From positions 705,405-769,404 of the forward strand of contig NZ_FPKO01000009.1 of the NCBI RefSeq assembly GCF_900119385.1: a stretch of DNA of 64,000 nt, read 5' to 3'. This DNA is from Thermophilibacter mediterraneus. Its GTDB lineage: Bacteria; Actinomycetota; Coriobacteriia; Coriobacteriales; Atopobiaceae. Shown piece after piece: positions 15,215 to 24,343 of the stretch. The position numbers were made by a program, and so were the translations under genes. The notes under the pieces are model-generated. The model saw nothing but the letters and a program-made list of their open reading frames with translations, was not told the origin of the DNA and ran no database searches. Every line of letters begins with the position of its first letter. Within the stretch, counting starts at the first letter, position 1.

Positions 15215-17437
15215 ATGGCCACCGAGAAGAACGCGCAGGTCGCCGCGACGACCGATGAGCGAACGATGCGTCGGGCCCGTCGCCAGGCGCTCATGGACGC
15301 GGGCATCAACCCGTACCCCATCGCCTCCGAGGTGACGGCGCACGCAGCCGAGCTCGAGGGGCGCTACGCCGAGCTCGAGGACGGGACGGACACCGAGGAC
15401 GTGGTGAGCGTCGCGGGCCGGATTCGCGCGCTTCGCAAGCAGGGCAAGGCGGCCTTCATCGTGCTCGAGGACGTCTCTGGGTCCATCCAGCTCTTCTGCC
15501 GCCACGACGTCCTCGGCGACGACGGCTGGTCGCTCATCTCCAACCTCGACCTCGGCGACATCATCGGCGCCACCGGCACCGTCATGCGCACCCGTCGCGG
15601 CCAGCTCTCGATCTCCCCGAGCTCGCTCACCATGCTCTCCAAGTCCCTGCGCCCGCTTCCCGAGAAGTTCCACGGCCTCACCGACCGCGAGGTCCGCTAC
15701 CGCCAGCGCTACGTGGACCTCATCATGAACCCCGAGGTCCGCGACGTCTTCCGCAAGCGCAGCCAGATCGTGAGCCTCATCCGTCGCTTCATGGAGGCGG
15801 ACGGCTACATGGAGGTCGAGACGCCGATGATGCACGCCATCCTCGGCGGGGCCAACGCCAAGCCGTTCGTCACGCACTTCAACGCGCTCGATCGCGACTT
15901 CTACCTGCGCATCGCCACCGAGCTTCCGCTCAAGCGCCTCATCGTGGGCGGCCTCGAGCGCGTCTTCGAGATCGGTCGCAACTTCCGCAACGAGGGCATG
16001 GACCTCACGCACAACCCGGAGTTCACCTCGATGGAGGCCTACTGCGCCTACGGTGACCTCTCCACGATGAAGCGCCTCTCCCAGGACCTCTTCAAGATGA
16101 TCGCGCGCGAGGTCTGCGGTTGCGAGGAGGGCCACGAGGTCATCACCTACCAGGGACAGCGGATCGACATGTCCGGCACCTGGGCCAGCCGCCCGCTCTC
16201 CGAGATCGTCTCCGAGTGCGTGGGCGAGACCGTGGGCATGGACACCCCCATCGAGCACCTGCGCGAGCTCTGCGAGGCCCGGGGCATCGAGGTCCAGCCG
16301 AGCTGGGGCGCCGGCAAGCTGCTCTTCGAGCTCTACGACGAGCTGGGCGAGAAGACCATCGTCAATCCCACCTTCGTGTGCGACTACCCCGAGGAGGTCA
16401 GCCCCCTCTCCAAGCGCAAGGCCGAGGACCCGCGCCTGACCGACCGCTTCGAGCTGGTCATCGCCGGCCACGAGTACGCCAACGCCTTCTCCGAGCTCAA
16501 CGACCCCGTCGACCAGGCCGGCCGCTTCGCCGAGCAGGTGGCGGCCAAGGGCATGGGCGACGACGAGGCCATGGGCTACGACTACGACTACGTGCGCGCC
16601 CTCGAGTACGGCATGCCCCCCGCGGGTGGCATCGGCTACGGCATCGACCGCATGGTGATGCTCTTCTGCGACCAGCCGGCCATCCGCGACGTGCTGCTCT
16701 TCCCGGCCATGAAGCCGGAGACCGTCACGCGCGCGGACATCGAGGCGCAGGTCGCGGGTGTGGTGACGGACAACGAGGCGGCGTCGGTCGACGCGATCGC
16801 CGAGGACTCGGGCAAGGTCACGGCGGCGATGGCGGAGGGGTCCGAAGCGCTTGCGGCGGGCATCACGCGCGACGCTGCGCTCGCGCTTCTCGCCGAGCAC
16901 AACAGCGAGCCGTTCCACATCGAGCACGGCGAGACCGTCGGCGGCGTGATGCGCCAGTTCGCGCTCGAGATCGACCCCGACAACGCTGACTTCTGGGAGG
17001 TCGTGGGCATCCTGCACGACCTCGACTGGGAGGAGCACGGCGACGACCCCGTGGGCCACACCACCTATGCCGCCGAGCTCATCCGCGACGCCGGCGGCTC
17101 CGAGGCGCTCGTGCGCGCCGTGCAGTCGCACAACTCGGACAACAACCCCGACCTTCCGTCCCCCGAGCTCCCCATGGAGAAGGTCCTCTTTGCCGTGGAC
17201 GAGCTCACGGGCCTCATTGGGGCGGCGGTCATCATGCGCCCGAGCAAGTCGGTCATGGACTTCGAGGTGAAGTCGCTCAAGAAGAAGTTCAAGGACAAGC
17301 GCTTCGCCGCCGGGTGCGACCGCGACGTCATTCGCAAGGGCGCCGACCTCTGCGGCTGGGAGCTCGACGAGCTCTTCTCGCGCACCATCGACGCCATGAA
17401 GGCGATCGCGCCCGATCGCGACACCTTCGGGAGGTAG
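15215..17437 (+). CDS. lysS: Class II lysyl-tRNA synthetase fused to a C-terminal HD domain
   Basis: LysRS attaches lysine to tRNA-Lys. Residues 1 to about 498 are a complete enzyme: anticodon-binding OB fold (VVSVAGRIRALRKQGKAAF), motif 2 (FEIGRNFRNEGMDLTHNPEF) and motif 3 (GGIGYGIDRMVMLF). The protein is 740 residues long, about 240 more than usual. After a linker of about 65 residues comes an HD-type phosphohydrolase-like domain with IEHGETVGGVMR, GILHDLDWEEHGDD (His-Asp pair near residue 600), VQSHN and FAVDELTGLI. The added domain resembles stand-alone HD proteins of unknown substrate. GAGGAGA precedes the ATG. Confidence 0.95.
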   Translation: MATEKNAQVAATTDERTMRRARRQALMDAGINPYPIASEVTAHAAELEGRYAELEDGTDTEDVVSVAGRIRALRKQGKAAFIVLEDVSGSIQLFCRHDVLGDDGWSLISNLDLGDIIGATGTVMRTRRGQLSISPSSLTMLSKSLRPLPEKFHGLTDREVRYRQRYVDLIMNPEVRDVFRKRSQIVSLIRRFMEADGYMEVETPMMHAILGGANAKPFVTHFNALDRDFYLRIATELPLKRLIVGGLERVFEIGRNFRNEGMDLTHNPEFTSMEAYCAYGDLSTMKRLSQDLFKMIAREVCGCEEGHEVITYQGQRIDMSGTWASRPLSEIVSECVGETVGMDTPIEHLRELCEARGIEVQPSWGAGKLLFELYDELGEKTIVNPTFVCDYPEEVSPLSKRKAEDPRLTDRFELVIAGHEYANAFSELNDPVDQAGRFAEQVAAKGMGDDEAMGYDYDYVRALEYGMPPAGGIGYGIDRMVMLFCDQPAIRDVLLFPAMKPETVTRADIEAQVAGVVTDNEAASVDAIAEDSGKVTAAMAEGSEALAAGITRDAALALLAEHNSEPFHIEHGETVGGVMRQFALEIDPDNADFWEVVGILHDLDWEEHGDDPVGHTTYAAELIRDAGGSEALVRAVQSHNSDNNPDLPSPELPMEKVLFAVDELTGLIGAAVIMRPSKSVMDFEVKSLKKKFKDKRFAAGCDRDVIRKGADLCGWELDELFSRTIDAMKAIAPDRDTFGR

Positions 17438-17475
17438 GGACGCGCGGCCTCGGCCGCGGAAACGCTCGTCTGCAG

Positions 17476-17513
17476 ATCGTCTGCGCCCGGGTCGCGCCTG
17501 GGGCGCAGACGAT
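17476..17513 (+). terminator. Probable terminator after lysS
   Basis: ATCGTCTGCGCCC (17476-17488) pairs perfectly with GGGCGCAGACGAT (17501-17513) across a 12-base loop. Only TT follows, so the uridine tract is weak. It separates lysS from clpC. Confidence 0.6.
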
Positions 17514-17649
17514 TTGCGTATGGCCGGGGCCGGCTTTGGACCCCGAGGCGCCGCACCGATGAAAAACGCGACGTCACTTATGATGTTTGCGCAGGATGCG
17601 CGCTGGGTACAAACTATACCTGCGAGACCAACGAGGGAGGGGCATCCCC

Positions 17650-20235
17650 ATGTTCGAGAAGTTCACCGACAAGGCCCGCAAGGTCATGAGCCTCGCCCAG
17701 GACGAGGCCCGTGGTCTCGGGCAGATGTACGTGGGCACGGAGCACCTGCTCCTGGCCCTCATAAGGGAGGGCGAGGGCGTTGCCGCGCAGGCGCTCGCCA
17801 AGCTCGACGTCACCTACGACGAGACGCTCGCCACGGTGCGCGGCCTTACGGCCAGCGACAGCGAGCCGGTCCCGGGCGGCCACATCCCCTTCACGCCGCG
17901 CGCCAAGCGCGTGCTCGAGGGCGCCTACCGCGAGACCATGACGCACGGCCAGACCTACATCGCGACCGAGCACCTGCTGCTCGGCATCGTTGCGGAGGGC
18001 AACGGCCGGGCGATGGACGCCCTGCGCCAGATGGGCGTATCGGGCGATGCCGTGCGCAACGCCGTCGCCGAGCTCGCCGCGAAGCAGCCCGAGCAGCCCC
18101 AGAGGGAAGCCACCGCCGACGTGCGCATGGCCGGCTTCGGCGGCCAGGGGCCGCAGCAGGGCGGCGAGGAGGGCTCGGTGCTCGAGCAGTACGGGCGCAA
18201 CCTCACCAAGCTCGCGGCCGACGGAGGGCTCGACCCCGTGATTGGCCGCGACCGCGAGATCGAGCGCGTCATGCAGGTCCTGGCGCGCCGGCAGAAGAAC
18301 AATCCGCTCATCCTCGGCGACCCGGGGGTGGGCAAGACCGCCATCGTGGAGGGCCTCGCCCAGCTCATCGCCTCGGGCAACGTGCCCGACATCCTGCGCG
18401 GCAAGCAGATCTGGACGCTCGACCTGGCGAGCCTCGTCGCCGGCTCCAAGTACCGCGGCGAGTTCGAGGAGCGGATGAAGAAGGTGGTCCGCGAGCTCGA
18501 GGAGTCCAAGGAGGACATCCTCTTCATCGACGAGATCCACACCGTCATCGGTGCCGGCTCGGCCGAGGGCTCGATCGATGCCGCCTCCATCCTGAAGCCG
18601 CCCCTCTCGCGCGGGGAGATCCAGGTCATCGGCGCCACCACGGCGGAGGAGTTCCGCAAGCACATCGAGAAGGACTCCGCGTTCGAGCGTCGCTTCCAGC
18701 CCGTCAACATCGGGGAGCCCAGCCCCGAGGACACCGTCCGGATCATCGAGGGGCTCAAGGACCGCTACGAGAAGCACCACCACGTCCGCTACACCGACGC
18801 CGCCGTCCGCGCCGCGGTGACCCTCTCGAGCCGCTACGTGCAGGACCGCTTCCTTCCGGACAAGGCCATCGACGTCCTCGACGAGGCGGGGGCGCGCACG
18901 CGCGTCCACAAGATGGCGCTGCCGCCCGAGATCGCCCAGACCGACGCCGACCTCGCTCGCGTTCGCGACGAGAAGTCCGCGGCCGCGGCCGCCCAGGAGT
19001 TCGAGGAGGCCGCCCGCCTGCGCGACGAGGAGAAGGCGCTCGTCGCTCGTCGCGACGAGCTCGAGGCCGCCTGGCGCGACGAGCTCGCCGCAAACGTGGT
19101 CACCGTCGACGAGGATGACATCGCCGACGTGGTCTCGTCCATGACGGGCGTTCCCGTCTCGAGCCTCACGGAGGCCGAGGCCTCCAAGCTCCTGCGCTGC
19201 GAGGACGTGCTGCACCAGCGCGTCGTCGGCCAGGACGAGGCCGTCACCAAGGTGGCAAGGGCCATTCGCCGCAGTCGCTCCCCGCTCAAGGACCCGCGCC
19301 GCCCCGGCGGCTCGTTCATCTTCCTCGGCCCCTCGGGCGTGGGCAAGACCGAGCTCGCCAAGGCGCTCGCCGAGTTCCTCTTCGGCTCCGAGGACGCGCT
19401 CATATCGTTCGACATGTCCGAGTTCATGGAGAAGCACACCGTCTCCAAGCTCGTGGGCGCCCCTCCCGGCTACGTGGGCTACGACGAGGGCGGCGAGCTC
19501 ACCAAGGCAGTCCGCCGCAGGCCCTACTCCGTCGTGCTGTTCGACGAGGTCGAGAAGGCCCACCCCGACGTCTTCAACGTCCTTCTCCAGATCCTGGAGG
19601 AGGGCCGCCTCACCGACGGCCAGGGGCGTCACGTCGACTTCTCCAACACCGTCATCATCATGACGTCCAACATCGGCGCGCGCGACATCGCCCAGACGAC
19701 CACGATGGGCTTCTCGGCGCAGGGTGCCGGCGGCCTCTCGGACAAGGAGATCACCTCCCGCGTGATGTCCGAGCTCAAGAAGCACTTCCGACCGGAGTTC
19801 CTCAACCGCGTGGACGAGGTCGTGGTCTTCAAGTCGCTCACGTCCGAGCAGCTGCGCGGCATCGTGGAGCTCATGGTCGCCGACCTGCGCGAGCGCCTCA
19901 TCGCCCAGGGCATGTCCATCGAGCTCACCGATGCCGCCCGCGACCTCGTGGCCAGGGAGGGGGCAGATCCCGTCTACGGCGCCAGGCCGCTTCGCCGCGC
20001 CATCCAGACGCTCATCGAGGACCCGCTCTCGGAGGAGCTCCTGCAGGGCCTCTGGCGCAAGGGCGAGATTATTCGCGTTGACGAGGGGGACGGCAGGCTC
20101 GTCTTCGAGCACGCCGTGGGCGAGATTCCGGCGCCCCGGCGCCGCGAGCACATGGCCGCCCCCGACCTCGCGCCGCTGCCCGAGCCGTCCCGGGGTTCGG
20201 CGGGCGCCGGCGGACTGCTCGCCTCGGGGGAGTAG
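17650..20235 (+). CDS. clpC: ATP-dependent Clp protease ATP-binding subunit ClpC
   Basis: ClpC is a double-ring AAA+ unfoldase that feeds substrates to ClpP. The 861-residue product has the N-terminal repeat domain (1-150), AAA-1 with GDPGVGKT near residue 223 and LFIDEIH near 292, a UVR-like coiled middle segment (about 435-475), and AAA-2 with GPSGVGKTE near 560 and [13 protein letters not shown] near 630. ATG 17650 follows GGGAGGGG. The ctsR-mcsA-mcsB genes that precede clpC in Firmicutes are absent, and I see no CtsR, CIRCE or HAIR operator upstream. disA follows. Confidence 0.97.
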   Translation: MFEKFTDKARKVMSLAQDEARGLGQMYVGTEHLLLALIREGEGVAAQALAKLDVTYDETLATVRGLTASDSEPVPGGHIPFTPRAKRVLEGAYRETMTHGQTYIATEHLLLGIVAEGNGRAMDALRQMGVSGDAVRNAVAELAAKQPEQPQREATADVRMAGFGGQGPQQGGEEGSVLEQYGRNLTKLAADGGLDPVIGRDREIERVMQVLARRQKNNPLILGDPGVGKTAIVEGLAQLIASGNVPDILRGKQIWTLDLASLVAGSKYRGEFEERMKKVVRELEESKEDILFIDEIHTVIGAGSAEGSIDAASILKPPLSRGEIQVIGATTAEEFRKHIEKDSAFERRFQPVNIGEPSPEDTVRIIEGLKDRYEKHHHVRYTDAAVRAAVTLSSRYVQDRFLPDKAIDVLDEAGARTRVHKMALPPEIAQTDADLARVRDEKSAAAAAQEFEEAARLRDEEKALVARRDELEAAWRDELAANVVTVDEDDIADVVSSMTGVPVSSLTEAEASKLLRCEDVLHQRVVGQDEAVTKVARAIRRSRSPLKDPRRPGGSFIFLGPSGVGKTELAKALAEFLFGSEDALISFDMSEFMEKHTVSKLVGAPPGYVGYDEGGELTKAVRRRPYSVVLFDEVEKAHPDVFNVLLQILEEGRLTDGQGRHVDFSNTVIIMTSNIGARDIAQTTTMGFSAQGAGGLSDKEITSRVMSELKKHFRPEFLNRVDEVVVFKSLTSEQLRGIVELMVADLRERLIAQGMSIELTDAARDLVAREGADPVYGARPLRRAIQTLIEDPLSEELLQGLWRKGEIIRVDEGDGRLVFEHAVGEIPAPRRREHMAAPDLAPLPEPSRGSAGAGGLLASGE

Positions 20236-20340
20236 CGTCGCCATCCCCCCCCACGTTGCCCGGGGGTTAACGTCCGCGGGAGAGTGGGTGGAGGCCTCGC
20301 GCGCCGCGGTGCTCGCGATATACTCAAGACAACAGAGGGG

Positions 20341-20364
20341 GGCCGGCCCGGAGGCGGGCCGGCC
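20341..20364 (+). promoter_or_regulatory. Perfect hairpin in the disA leader
   Basis: GGCCGGCCCG (20341-20350) and CGGGCCGGCC (20355-20364) form a perfect 10-bp stem with a GAGG loop, 18 bases before the disA start codon. A TATACT hexamer at 20319-20324 just upstream could be the -10 box. The stem would stand beside the ribosome binding site and could modulate translation. Confidence 0.4.
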
Positions 20365-20382
20365 CGCGCGAGAAGGGTCGCC

Positions 20383-21462
20383 ATGGACGCCTCCGAGCTT
20401 GAAAGCGGTGCCGCGGAGCGCGAGCAGCGTCTCCAGGACGCCGTAAGGAACACCGCACCGGGCACGCCGCTGCGCGTGGCCCTCGACATGATCCTCGCCG
20501 GGCACCTCGGCGCGCTCATCTGCGTCGGCGACACGGAGAACGTGCTCGCCGCGGGCGACGACGGCTTCAAGCTCGACGTCTCGTTCACCGCCAACCGACT
20601 CTTCGAGCTCTGCAAGATGGACGGTGCCGTGGTCGTCGACCGCGACTTCACCAAGATCCTGCGCGCGAACTATCACCTCAACCCCGACCCGTCGCTCCCC
20701 ACGTCAGAGACGGGGACGCGCCACCGCACCGCGGCGCGCATGAGCCTGCTCACCAAGGCGATGGTGGTGTCGGTGTCCTCGCGCCGCTCGGTGATCAACG
20801 TCTACGTGGACGGCAAGGGCTTTCAGGTGCGCAGCGTGAGCGACTTGCTCACCACCGTCAACCAGCTCACCGTCGCCATGCAGAACACGCGCTCCCAGCT
20901 CGACCGCAACCTGCTGCGCCTCACGAGCCTCGAGCTCGACAACATGGTCACGCTCGGCGACCTCACCGACCTCTTCTACCTCTTTGAGACGCTGCTCACG
21001 GCCGGCCAGGAACTCGACAACTGCATCGTCCAGCTCGGCCGCGAGGGCAAGATCGCCCAGATGCAGCGCGACGAGAACCTCGCCGGCGTCGACGAGGCGT
21101 ACACCCTCATGATTCGCGACTATGCGGCCGACTCCTCCGAGGAAACGGCGCGCGGGGTGCGCCGCCGCCTGCACGACACCGTCAACACGCAGCTGCGCTC
21201 GGCCAAGACCGTGGCAAAGATCCTGGGCTTCACCGACGAGCTCGGGGAGGACAGCGTCATGACCCCGCTCGGCCTGCGCACGCTCTCCCGCGTTCCCGTG
21301 GTGCGCGAGGGCATGGCCGACAAGATCGTCGACGAGTACGGCTCGCTCCAGGAGGTGCTCGAGGCGGTTGACGACGACCCCTCCCGCCTCGGTGAGATCG
21401 GTGTCAAGAACCCCGACGTCCTCGCCAACAGCCTGCACCGCATGTGGGGAAAGGGCGAGTGA
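20383..21462 (+). CDS. disA: DNA integrity scanning diadenylate cyclase DisA
   Basis: DisA makes cyclic di-AMP from two ATP and slows when it meets branched DNA. The 359-residue protein has an N-terminal DAC domain with MDGAVVVDRD near residue 80 and GTRHRTAARMS near 111-121 (the DGA and RHR catalytic motifs). A helical linker follows, then a C-terminal HhH DNA-binding domain. Length and order match the family. Its stop overlaps the ispD start (TGATG), so disA, ispD and ispF are translationally linked. radA, which lies between clpC and disA in Bacillus, is missing. Confidence 0.97.
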   Translation: MDASELESGAAEREQRLQDAVRNTAPGTPLRVALDMILAGHLGALICVGDTENVLAAGDDGFKLDVSFTANRLFELCKMDGAVVVDRDFTKILRANYHLNPDPSLPTSETGTRHRTAARMSLLTKAMVVSVSSRRSVINVYVDGKGFQVRSVSDLLTTVNQLTVAMQNTRSQLDRNLLRLTSLELDNMVTLGDLTDLFYLFETLLTAGQELDNCIVQLGREGKIAQMQRDENLAGVDEAYTLMIRDYAADSSEETARGVRRRLHDTVNTQLRSAKTVAKILGFTDELGEDSVMTPLGLRTLSRVPVVREGMADKIVDEYGSLQEVLEAVDDDPSRLGEIGVKNPDVLANSLHRMWGKGE

Positions 21463-22226
21463 TGGGCGGCCCGTCTCCTTGCCCCTGCGCGCGTCCCGAG
21501 CGCGTCGGGTCGTGCGAGCGCAAGGCGGACACGAGCGCCGTCATCGTCGCCGGGGGGACGGGGGAGCGCTTCGGCGACCCGCGCGGCAAGCAGTTCGTGA
21601 GCCTCTGCGGCCTGCCGCTCATGTGCTGGTCGATCGTCGCGTTCGATCGCGCGAGCTCCGTGGCGGACATCGTGGTCGTCTGTGCCCCCGACCGCGTGCG
21701 CGAGGTCGAGCGCGACGTGCTCGGGCGCCTCTCACTCAAGAAGCCGGTGAGCATCGCGCCCTCTGGCGCCACGCGACAGGCCTCGGTGCTTTCCGGTCTG
21801 AGTGCGGTCCCCGCCCGGCGCGAGCTCGTGGCGGTGCACGACGCCGCGCGCCCGCTCGTCGAGACCGAGATGGTGGAGCGCGTCATAGCGGCCGTCCGCG
21901 AGGACCCCGCGCTTGCCGGCGCCATCCTCGCCAGCCGCTCGATCGACACGCTCAAGCTCGTCGAGGGCGACACCATCGTTGCCACCCCCGACCGCTCGTT
22001 CTACTGGGCGGCACAGACCCCGCAGGTCTTTCGGCGCCGCGTCCTGCTCGCTGCGCACAAGGCCGCGGCGCGCGAGGAGTACCAGGGCACGGACGACTCG
22101 TCGCTCGTCGAGCGCATCGGAGGGCGCGTGCGCTGCGTGGAGTGCCCGCGCGACAACATCAAGATCACCGTTCCGGAGGACCTCGCCGTCGCCGAGGCGA
22201 CCCTCGAGCGGAGATTGCTGACGTAG
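21462..22226 (+). CDS. ispD: 2-C-methyl-D-erythritol 4-phosphate cytidylyltransferase
   Basis: IspD couples CTP and methylerythritol-4-phosphate in the MEP isoprenoid pathway. The 254-residue protein shows the nucleotide-binding loop VIVAGGTGERFGDPRGKQFV, then SGATRQASVLSGL, VAVHDAARPLV and WAAQTPQVFR, and a late TDDSSLVE. An N-terminal extension of about 20 residues with several cysteines and prolines precedes the catalytic loop. The chosen ATG overlaps the disA stop; an in-frame ATG 18 bases upstream is possible. Confidence 0.94.
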   Translation: MGGPSPCPCARPERVGSCERKADTSAVIVAGGTGERFGDPRGKQFVSLCGLPLMCWSIVAFDRASSVADIVVVCAPDRVREVERDVLGRLSLKKPVSIAPSGATRQASVLSGLSAVPARRELVAVHDAARPLVETEMVERVIAAVREDPALAGAILASRSIDTLKLVEGDTIVATPDRSFYWAAQTPQVFRRRVLLAAHKAAAREEYQGTDDSSLVERIGGRVRCVECPRDNIKITVPEDLAVAEATLERRLLT

Positions 22227-22260
22227 GCCCTGCCGCTCGCGTGCCAAGGAGGGGACTCAC

Positions 22261-22764
22261 ATGCTGCGCATAGGACACGGCTTTGACGTTCACGCGTTCG
22301 CCGAGGGAAGGCGGCTCGTGCTGGGCGGCGTTTGCGTGCCGTTCGAGCGGGGACTTGCCGGCCACTCGGACGCCGACGTGGTGGCGCATGCGCTCATGGA
22401 TGCGGTCCTGGGGGCGCTGCGCGCGGGCGACATCGGAAAGCTCTTCCCGGACACCGACCCGAGGTACGAGGGCGCTGACTCGCTCGGTCTCATGCGCGAG
22501 GTCGCGGCGCTGGCGCGCGAGCGCGGCTGGCGCGTGGCGGACGCGGACGTGACCATCGCGGCGCAGGCGCCCAAGCTGGCGCCGTATCGCGACGAGATGC
22601 GCGCGCGGATGGCCGCCGCGCTCGGCGTGCCGGTGGACAGCGTGGGCGTGAAGGCAACCACCACCGAGCGGCTCGGCTTCGTGGGCCGCGAGGAGGGCAT
22701 CGCCGCCTGGGCCGTGTGCCTGCTCGACGACGGCCGCTCCGTCGGCGGGGGAGAGGCCCGCTAG
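22261..22764 (+). CDS. ispF: 2-C-methyl-D-erythritol 2,4-cyclodiphosphate synthase
   Basis: IspF closes CDP-ME-2-phosphate to the cyclodiphosphate and is normally a homotrimer with a zinc site. The 167-residue product has the zinc ligands in GHGFDVHAF (Asp-His), AGHSDADVVAHALMDAVLGA, FPDTDPRYEGADSL and VKATTTERLGFVGREEGI. AGGAGGGG precedes the ATG. It follows ispD by 34 bases, so with ispE (7.5 kb) three MEP genes are in the window. Confidence 0.96.
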   Translation: MLRIGHGFDVHAFAEGRRLVLGGVCVPFERGLAGHSDADVVAHALMDAVLGALRAGDIGKLFPDTDPRYEGADSLGLMREVAALARERGWRVADADVTIAAQAPKLAPYRDEMRARMAAALGVPVDSVGVKATTTERLGFVGREEGIAAWAVCLLDDGRSVGGGEAR

Positions 22765-22810
22765 CGTCGCCCGGGGCCGCCCTCGCGCGCCCTTTCCCGG
22801 CGCGTCCCGC

Positions 22811-22848
22811 GGCGTATACTGGTCAGAACGTTTCGGACCGTATACGCC
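22811..22848. promoter_or_regulatory. Palindrome over the cysS promoter and leader
   Basis: GGCGTATAC (22811-22819) and GTATACGCC (22840-22848) are perfect inverted repeats. An inner GGTC/GACC pair extends the dyad to 13 bp per arm with one bulged T. The left arm contains TATACT (22815-22820), a good -10 candidate, and the right arm ends at the ribosome binding site AAGGAG (22849-22854). This could be an operator or an RNA hairpin controlling cysS. No T-box features are present. Confidence 0.5.
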
Positions 22849-22859
22849 AAGGAGCACGC

Positions 22860-24338
22860 ATGCTCGTCTACAACAGCCAGACGCACAAGAAGGAGGAGCT
22901 CGTCCCCCTCGAGGAGGGCAAGATCCGCATGTACGTCTGCGGACCCACCGTCTACGACCAGATTCACATCGGCAACGCGCGCACGTTCCTCGCGTTCGAC
23001 GTGATTCGCCGCTACCTGATGTACAAGGGCTACCAGGTTACGTTCGCGCAGAACCTCACGGACGTGGACGACAAGATCATCAACCGGGCCAACGAGACTG
23101 GTCGCACCGCCGCCGAGGTCGCCGAGGAGTGCTCTGCGGCCTTCATCGAGCAGATGCACCGCTTCGGCGTGCTCGACCCGGACATCCGCCCGCGCGCCAC
23201 GCACGAGATCGAGGCGATGCAGGAGATGATCCAGACCCTCATCGAGCGCGGTCACGCCTATCCCGTGCCCTCCGGCGACGTGTACTTCTCCGTGCGCTCC
23301 GACGCCAGCTACGGCGTCCTGTCCGGGCGCGACCTCGACCAGATGCGCGCGGGTGAGCGCGTGGAGGTCAACAGCGAGAAGCGCGACCCGTTCGACTTCG
23401 CCCTCTGGAAGGCGGCGAAGCCGGGCGAGCCGAGCTGGCCCTCCCCTTGGGGCGACGGCCGCCCCGGCTGGCACACCGAGTGCTGCGCCATGATCCACCG
23501 CTACCTGGGGACCCCCATCGACATCCACGGCGGCGGCGCCGACCTCATCTTCCCGCACCACGAGAACGAGACCGCCCAGGCGATGTGCGCCTGGGACGCG
23601 GCGCTTGCGAAGACGTGGATGCACACGGGCATGCTGCGCGTCGACGGCGAGAAGATGTCCAAGAGCCTCGGGAACTTCTACACGCTCAAGGAGGTGCTCG
23701 ACAAGTATCCCGCGGACGCGGTGCGCCTGCTCATGCTGCAGACCCACTACCGGGCCCCGCTCGACTTCTCCTTCGAGCGCCTCGAGGGCGTCGCGGGAAC
23801 GCTCGAGCGCCTCGAGACCTGCGCCCGAAACCTTCGCTGGGCCGCCGAGCGCTCGCCCCAGGACGGCGAGCTCAACGAGGCCGACCGCGCGCTCGGGAGG
23901 CGAATCGACGAGGCTCGGGCCGAGTTCTGCCGACAGATGGACGACGACTTCAACACCGCCGGCGGCCTTGCCGCGATCTTCTCGCTCGTGACCGCGGCGA
24001 ACACCTACCTCGCCGATGCCGCGGACGACACCTCGACCGCGGTGTGCCTGCGCGCCGCGGACATGATCTGCGAGCTCGCCGACGTCATGGGAATCGAACT
24101 CTCCCGCTCCGCCGGCGACGAGGACCTGCCGTCCGAGCTCGTCGGCCTTGCGCGCGAGCAGGCGGGCTACGAGGGCTCGTCCGCGTCCGAGGCGGCCGAG
24201 GCGCTTCTGCGCGCGCGTCAGGAGGCCCGCGCGCAGAAGCGCTGGGCCGTCGCCGACGCCATCCGAGACGGAATCACGGGACTCGGGCTCGTGGTCGAGG
24301 ACACCGCCTCGGGCGCCCGGCTCCACCGCAAGGAGTAG
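22860..24338 (+). CDS. cysS: Cysteinyl-tRNA synthetase
   Basis: Charges tRNA-Cys. The 492-residue class I synthetase has the zinc ligand and HIGH-type region MYVCGPTVYDQIHIGNAR, WHTECCAMI and HHENE with the other zinc ligands, and the KMSKS loop KMSKSLGNFYTL near residue 265. A C-terminal helical anticodon-binding domain completes it. The start at 22860 follows AAGGAG. rlmB follows six bases after its stop, as in Bacillus (cysS-mrnC-rlmB), although mrnC is absent here. Confidence 0.97.
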   Translation: MLVYNSQTHKKEELVPLEEGKIRMYVCGPTVYDQIHIGNARTFLAFDVIRRYLMYKGYQVTFAQNLTDVDDKIINRANETGRTAAEVAEECSAAFIEQMHRFGVLDPDIRPRATHEIEAMQEMIQTLIERGHAYPVPSGDVYFSVRSDASYGVLSGRDLDQMRAGERVEVNSEKRDPFDFALWKAAKPGEPSWPSPWGDGRPGWHTECCAMIHRYLGTPIDIHGGGADLIFPHHENETAQAMCAWDAALAKTWMHTGMLRVDGEKMSKSLGNFYTLKEVLDKYPADAVRLLMLQTHYRAPLDFSFERLEGVAGTLERLETCARNLRWAAERSPQDGELNEADRALGRRIDEARAEFCRQMDDDFNTAGGLAAIFSLVTAANTYLADAADDTSTAVCLRAADMICELADVMGIELSRSAGDEDLPSELVGLAREQAGYEGSSASEAAEALLRARQEARAQKRWAVADAIRDGITGLGLVVEDTASGARLHRKE

Positions 24339-24343
24339 CTCCC

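Noticed and set aside
17614-20676. A 1020-codon open frame antisense to clpC and disA
   Set aside because: High GC and strong codon bias leave opposite frames open. It has no family resemblance, its composition is a mirror of ClpC, and the sense gene is certain. The same holds for long antisense frames over rpoB and rpoC.
22765-22859. T-box riboswitch ahead of cysS
   Set aside because: The leader is under 100 bases and has no T-box sequence, specifier loop or terminator; only the palindrome is present.
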